64,000 nt of DNA from Anaeramoeba flamelloides (taxonomy: Eukaryota > Metamonada > Anaeramoebidae). Location of the stretch: assembly GCA_027625915.1 (NCBI GenBank), contig JANTQA010000012.1, forward strand, positions 15,090,501 to 15,154,500, in the 5' to 3' direction. The position numbers were made by a program, and so were the translations under genes. Positions 58,659 to 64,000 of this stretch are shown here, piece after piece; positions within the stretch are counted from its first letter, which is position 1; the number at the start of each line of letters is the position of its first letter. Under the pieces are notes generated by a model, which was not told the origin of the DNA, ran no database searches, and saw only the letters and a list, made by a program, of their open reading frames with translations.

Positions 58659-59407
58659 CTAAAAAAATAAATATCAGAAAAAAAAATAGATAATATATAG
58701 AAATATTTAGTTTTTAGTATGATTATTTTTATTTAAATGTTATATTATAAATAAATTAAAATTTGTTATTATTTAATTTTGGATTTATTCGTTTGATTCA
58801 ATAAATCGTTTCAAATATTTTTGAAAAATATTGATTTTTATAAGATATAAATGTTCATTTTAAAAAGCTTGAAGTAGAAAGTTTTAAAATAGTGTTTATA
58901 AAATTGATGACGCAATTCAATAGACCTATTAAATTAAATTGTTAAGTTATAAAATTTTAGATCTATTAATCATTATTCTATTTCATCTCTTTAAACTGTT
59001 TTTGTGCTAACTTTGAAAAAATTTTTATATTCAATTATTTAAAATGACTAATTTAGGAAATTAGGCAAGAAAAAAAATTCAGCTTCTGCATTCGGATATT
59101 ATTTAATTCGATTTTTGAAAAAAAATTTCTCTCCTTGATTAAGTTTCGAGTTTTATTTAAGGATATTCCTTCATTAATATTAGTGTATTTTCAACTAAAA
59201 AAGTTATTTTAAAATAAGTGTTACACGAAAAGTTTTCAATATTTTTCCTAAAAATATGTCTATTGAGGTTTGTAAATTGTTTTATAGATCCTTCAGAAAA
59301 CTTTTTTTGGATAAATTTTTTAAAAGGAATCAAAAGTCCATCAAAAAAAAAAAAAAAATGCCAAGTCCAGTTATTTTAAAAAAGTGAGTACTTTTTTGTT
59401 TATGATT
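58659..59407. other. Region upstream of the LRR gene's first visible exon
   Basis: The acceptor at 58659 shows that at least one earlier exon exists, but I could not identify it here. Confidence 0.5.
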
Positions 59408-59623
59408 TTGTCAGAATTAAAACTTTCTTTAAAGATTTCTGTTTTAATAAAGTGTGGGATTTTTTTAAAAAAGGTGTTTTCCTTCATACACCAGCCTATG
59501 TACTACATTTAAAGGTTGATCATTCACTTTAGTAAAACAGAAAACTTGATAAAAGTTTTGATTCTAAAAAGGTTTTCACTTTTTTAAAACAGAAAACTTT
59601 AAAGAAAGTTTTAATTCTGACAA
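59408..59623. repeat. Inverted repeat, 45-bp arms
   Basis: GTCAGAATTAAAACTTTCTT on the left and its reverse complement on the right pair almost perfectly for about 45 bases (through TAAAG(A/T)TTTCTGTTTTAA). A third, weaker inverted unit (AAAACAGAAAACTTGATAAA) lies between them. This could be a small MITE or a hairpin. Confidence 0.7.
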
Positions 59624-60399
59624 AAAAAAAAAAAAAGGCCTCACATTTTTATAACGGTTTTTATCATAATTACCAACATTTTTCAAATCTGAAAAATTTT
59701 TGATACAATTTTACCAAAATTCCATTTCATCATAAAGGGTATAAAAATTCAAAAGACCTTCTCAAGTCAATTAAAAATACAATACCCTCTCATTACAATT
59801 TGTTGAAAAATTAATGAAAAAAATTTTTCATTCAGCTTTTCCAAAAAAATGTTATAAAAGTATCATGACAAAATTTAAATTATTTCATTCCGTAAAGAAT
59901 TTATACTATTATTATTTCCCTTTTAGAATTGTATACTTTCAGTTTTTATTTTAATTCTTGGGTGTGTTGGTAAACATGTGCAAAAATAAATGCCTTAAGA
60001 ACTCCATTTTCAGGTCAAAATAGTGAAATTGTTGATAAAAACCCTCTTGAAAGAGTTCCATAGCCTCAGTTAAATTTACCCACTGTGAATTTCTTTTTCA
60101 AAAAAATGGGAAATTTTCACAATTCTGCCCTTTTCACAGTTTTACCCTTCTTTTGAGATCCGACCAAAATTCGATTTTACAATTTCATAATTTCCTTTGC
60201 AAACTAAAAACACAAAATAATTTCACAAGCTATTATAAATATTATTTTTTAGTTACTTTCAACAGTTTGAAGTGTTTTCAAATTTGAGCTTGTACTTGAA
60301 AATTCCTTAAGTGTTGAGTCTTTACGATGAAAAATAATTTTTAGAAATAGATTAAAAAATTTTTAGTAATTTTTAAGAGTACCTAAAAACAATCAAAAA

Positions 60400-61310
60400 C
60401 TAACCAACACGTAATGTAAAGCGCGATCAATCTCCTAAAATCAACAATCAAAGAAGAATACATTTTTAGAAAAAACGACCAAGGACAACCAATTTCCATT
60501 AAAAACAAATCAGGATGTGAAGCGCGATCGATCTCCAAAAATTAAAAATGAAAAAACACCTAGATTTTTAGAAAAAAGCGCCAAGTGAACGGCACTCTCA
60601 ATTTTCAATTTAAATGGTTAGAATATATAATTTCGAAAGCAACTGTGTTAGTTTCAAAGGTTCGTTCTTTGGTGTTTTTTGAGATCTCGAAGATTTTTTT
60701 TTTTCATTTTTTTTATTTTTCAAATGAGTTATTTTTTGATAGTTTGAAATTATTTTCATTAATTAATAAACATGAAATCCATAATTTTACGCTTAAATGT
60801 CTGAAAGGGGATTTAAGTCTAAGAGCAACTAGAGTGTAATTTATACTTGTTCAATAATAAAAAAAAAATGAGTTATTGTTTTCTCAAGAATGTTCCAAAA
60901 TCCTTAATTTTTTAAATTTAGAGACTTTCAAAATAACCACAAATTAGATTAAATCAAATCAAATTGATTGTGTATTGTGAGAAAACAATTTGTTTTAAAT
61001 TGAAGAAATTTAACCCTTTGGAAATTTAAAATGATAGTATTTTTTTAAAATTTGATTTTTTGAAATTGAGAAATTCTTTTTTAACTTTTTAAAAATAATT
61101 GATATTTTGGAATTGTGGGATGTCTTTTCAACTCTTTTTTTGTTATTTGAAGAATTTTGTCAATCAAGATTACTTTGAAACTTTTTTTTTTGATTGAATT
61201 TTTTGCCTTTTAGATCCTCTCAAAATTTTTTATTTGTTATTTGAATTTTTTTAAATAGATCCTATGGATATTTTTTTTTGTTATTTGAATTTTGTCAACC
61301 AAAAGAAGGG
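60400..61310 (-). repeat. Dispersed repeat R1, copy C (carries element H)
   Basis: The reverse complement follows copies A and B: ACAAATTG(T)TTTCTCACAA, GGGTTAAATTTCTTCAATTT and GGATCTAT..AATTC units on one side; GAGATCTCAAAAAACACCAA and GAGATCGATCGCGCTTCAC on the other. The second part includes two near-identical units ending GCGCGATC(A/G)ATCTCC (60421 and 60523). The short element H interrupts it at about 60.77-60.86 kb. Confidence 0.65.
60765..60865 (-). repeat. Short dispersed element H, copy 3
   Basis: Reverse complement: TTATTATTGAACAAGTATAA, ATTACACTCTAGTTGCTCTT, AGACTTAAATCCCCTTTCAG, ACATTTAAGCGTAAAATTAT, GGATTTCATG. Same order as the other two copies. Confidence 0.85.
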
Positions 61311-61648
61311 TAATTTCACAATACCCTTTTTTAGGTTTCAAGTTGCTCCATGAATATGGAGCAAACCCACGGTAAATAACTAGATCCGTAAGACCATTTT
61401 TTTTAAAAAATTTTCATTCTTAGATCTGTTTGCATAATTTTTTTTTTGATTTTAACCTTGAAATAGTAATTTTTTTGTTCAATTTCTTCAGAATGAAAAT
61501 TCTTTTCGATGAAGTGAATGCAAAATAACACAACATAACTAAACACCCTCCAGGGTGAGAGCGTAGTACTTAATATATAAAGTTTTTTACTAAATTTGTA
61601 ATTTTTCCAAAAACCATAAAATATTAAGACACATATTTTGTGCATGTG

Positions 61649-61866
61649 TATTTGCCGAATAAATGAGAAAAAATTTTCACATCATTTTCCATATGTTTTC
61701 TTTTATAAATTAAGTTTTCAAATGTGTCTGTGGTAATTTGTGCTTCTATTTGAAAAAGAAATCAGGAAAATGGAGTTTTACAAAGAAGTAGGTTGTAATT
61801 TGTAAGCTTTATTTGGAAAATGAAATTGAAAAAGAAGTGAAAATTTTTTCCATTTATTAGGTAATC
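61649..61866. mobile_element. MITE family M2, second complete copy
   Basis: Ends GTATTTGCCGAATAAATGAG then AAAAAATTTTCACATC, and reversed GATTACCTAATAAATGGAAA then AAATTTTCACTTC. The interior shares GGAGTTTT and GGTTGTAATTTGTAAGC with the copy at 16.1-16.3 kb. Confidence 0.8.
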
Positions 61867-62107
61867 TCAATATGTTTTTTGGGAAAGCCGAGTGAAAATA
61901 TTGAGAGAAAATGTAAATTTTTTTAAAATTGGAATTTAATCGTAAACGATTTTCTTGCTTCACACACAAACAGAAAGTCTGATAAAATAACAATTTAGAT
62001 TCTATTTGAAAACAATTAGGATTTTTCCAATTCAAAAACAGATAAATTTGTTGTTTGTCTTTTTTTGAAATTTTGGAAAAACAAATAAAAAAAAAGAATA
62101 AATTTAC

Positions 62108-62881
62108 CATTGCAACACTATGTGAACGAGCTTTTCGTAGTAAGTTTGGGTTTCGGATTTGTTGTGAATTTGGAATTTGATTTGGGAATCTTTTTTGAAA
62201 CAAGATAATATTTGTTTTGTTTTATATCAAAAATGAAAAGGTTTTGTAAAAAAAAAAAAAAAAAAGAAGAAAGGTTATTTTTTTCAGAGTATTATCATTA
62301 TTTGAAATGTAGTTCAAATACCTTAACGGAGAGATCCTTCTTGAGAAAATATGAGGAACAAAATTAATAAATGGTCGTTCTCTCTGTTTTTGATAACTGA
62401 CAAGATCAAATCCTTCCAAAAATGGACCCGAAGGGGGATCAACAATTTTTTGAATAAAGTCAGGCAAGACAGCAACAACATTTGGTAAAACAAGGTCTTT
62501 TTGTTGGTGTTATTCGTATTTTTTTTTTTTAAGCCAAATAAGAAAGAATTTATGAGGATAAAGAAAAACAAAAAAAATTTTGATTTATTAAAAAAAAATT
62601 AATTGGCAAAATAAAGATCATTCTCTTTTTACATTTCAAGGTTTTTTGAAAATTTCAAAAGAGAAAAATTTACCTGAATTGATGTCTTGTTTTGGAAAGG
62701 TAAAAGGAATTTTTGTTGAGTATTTTTTGTCAGAATAATCAAGTGAATTTTTGTTTTTTTCAAAAGTAAGTTCAACATTTTCTTGTTTTGTTTCTTTTCG
62801 CTTTTTTTTTTTGCGTATTGTTTGGGTTTGGTCAACGAGAAGGAAATCGTTAAAGACACTAGTGTTTCCTTTACGTGACAT
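62108..62881 (-). CDS. Small multi-exon gene, unknown function (3' end uncertain)
   Basis: Three exons join in phase: 62881-62674 (ATG, MSRKGNTSVFNDFLLVDQTQ; donor GTAAATTTTT), 62496-62322 (LVLPNVVAVLPDFIQKIVDP, PSGPFLEGFDLVSYQKQRER, PFINFVPHIFSRRISPL; donor GTATTTGAAC) and 62189-62108 (RFPNQIPNSQQIRNPNLLRK, ARSHSVAM; donor GTAAATTT). This gives 155 residues so far. Introns are 177 and 132 nt. A last exon follows; candidates soon reach a stop (TNNKFICF or NLNCYFIRLSVCV). The N-terminal third is Lys-rich and polar. The middle has a proline-bounded, conserved-looking segment, but I do not recognise the family. The splice phases and non-random composition make it a likely real gene. Confidence 0.6.
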
Positions 62882-63415
62882 TTTTTATTTGTTTGTAATT
62901 AGTTTTTTTCTTTCTTTAAATGAGATTACAAATAACAGAAGAAAAGTGAAAAAAATAAAATATTCCAAATTATTTTCTACCTAATTTTATTCTTGGTCAA
63001 GTGTTTTCGGGGTGTATTATTTTTGTTTCCAAACTGACAGTTCTACCACAATCAGAAATTAACCTTTTTAATGTAAGAAGGTTTTAAAAATACAAATCGT
63101 TTGAAGATTCTTTACCCAAATATTTCTTTTCAAAATTTCGTAAACAACTGAACAGAGTTTTGGAAAGTACCATTCTTGAAAAAAGATTTCCAAATTAAAA
63201 CATTTACTACTGTTTTTCAATTAATATTGATTTGACAATTTTTTTCATATCTTTTTTAGTGGTAAATCAAATCCAAAAATTAGATTGATTTTTAGAATTC
63301 AAAATTGAATTCAAAAAACTCCCACACAAAATCAAAATTTAAGCACGTTCAATTATCACAATTTGAGATTTAATTGTAATAATTAAAAAAAGTGATTTTT
63401 TTGAATTTTTTGATG
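62882..63415. other. Spacer upstream of the small multi-exon gene
   Basis: No exon-like segment; the promoter should be near 62.9 kb. Confidence 0.4.
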
Positions 63416-63595
63416 TTAAGGGACTAATCTCTATTATTTTTATTTTGACCAATTTCCAAATATGGATTCCTTATCTAGAAATGTGTTTAATATGAAAAAT
63501 ATACAGGGTCTTTCAAATCTAAGTAATTGGCAAAATATTTTCTCAATCTCTATTCAATTTAGGTAAAAAAAATTTAATAGAGACTAGTCCCTTAA
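63416..63595. mobile_element. TTAA-bounded MITE
   Basis: About 180 bp with inverted ends TTAAGGGACTAATCTCTATT and TTAAGGGACTAGTCTCTATT. TTAA occurs at both borders, consistent with TTAA-specific insertion as in piggyBac-type transposons, although the GGG start is not the usual CCC. Single copy in the window. Confidence 0.75.
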
Positions 63596-64000
63596 GCTTT
63601 TTCCATTCATGGTGAAATTGTCCTCAAGATTTTAACAATATGTATAAATCCAGTTTGAGATATTTCAGTTTCATATACTTTCATTGATCAGCCAACAGTA
63701 AAATAAAAAATAATTGAAAAATTTTCCTTTTGATTATCTTATTATGTTTGGTCAATTAGAGAATTTTTTTTTGAGAATGACATTATGATTTACTTTTTGA
63801 ATAATTTTTTTTGGATTATCTGAAATTTTTACACAGCTGTGAATAGAATTTTTATGTTAACAACACACTTGTTGACTTAAAAGGATATTCTTGATGAAAC
63901 ATTCTTTCAAAGTAGATCTTGAGGTTTTTTACTTAAATTTTTTATATATCAAGAACATTTTCACAAACTGATTATGATTTAAAAATTAACTTGAAAAGGT

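Overview
This is an AT-rich eukaryotic window. It has spliceosomal GT-AG introns (about 60 nt to 2 kb), long poly-A and poly-T runs, Lys/Glu- and Asn-rich proteins, one Pol III-type 5S rRNA gene, and much intergenic DNA made of small decayed repeats. The genes use the standard code. Low-complexity proteins, leucine-rich-repeat (LRR) giants and very AT-rich spacers suggest a free-living amoeboid or flagellate protist. An Anaeramoeba-like or other anaerobic amoeba would fit, but that is a guess; no marker fixes the lineage.

Layout. 1-6.2 kb (minus): a giant NT-C2/coiled-coil protein that runs off the left edge, perhaps ending in a DIL-like region. 6.2-9.1 kb: spacer with a long foldback element. 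9.2-10.7 kb (minus): a sorting nexin (PX-BAR). 10.7-14.4 kb: a repeat nursery of palindromes, a tandem AT tract, a short dispersed element, and a larger repeat carrying a Tc1/mariner-like MITE. 14.4-15.7 kb (minus): an SH3 protein. 15.7-22 kb: MITEs, a LINE tail, a decayed second sorting-nexin BAR domain, and dispersed repeats. 22.0-23.3 kb (plus): a TAPT1-family membrane protein. 23.3-30 kb: SINE-like copies, a 5S rRNA gene (minus) and orphan exon-like pieces. 30.2-31.0 kb (minus): a CENP-P-like kinetochore protein with a MITE at its 3' end. 31.7-33 kb: a foldback element and a second LINE tail. 35.4-37.5 kb (plus): DMAP1/SWC4. 38.3-42.5 kb: spacer. 42.6-44.1 kb (minus): a three-exon, membrane-anchored bZIP factor resembling ATF6. 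44-50 kb: repeats and coding relics. 50.1-58.7 kb (minus): a giant LRR plus multi-transmembrane protein, with at least four exons and a 2-kb repeat-filled intron. 59-61.9 kb: repeats. 62.1-62.9 kb (minus): a small multi-exon gene of unknown function.

The genes do not form an operon or cluster. Their likely roles are ordinary eukaryotic ones: membrane trafficking (sorting nexins, TAPT1, NT-C2), chromatin (DMAP1/SWC4), inner kinetochore (CENP-P-like) and ER-to-nucleus signalling (bZIP). The most notable points are the reconstructed membrane-tethered bZIP, with KRAL about 21 residues beyond its membrane span; the CENP-P candidate; a DMAP1 gene interrupted by two +1 slips in A-runs; and at least eight repeat families with two or more copies here, several nested. 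Repeat and splice models come from reading by eye, so boundaries are approximate.
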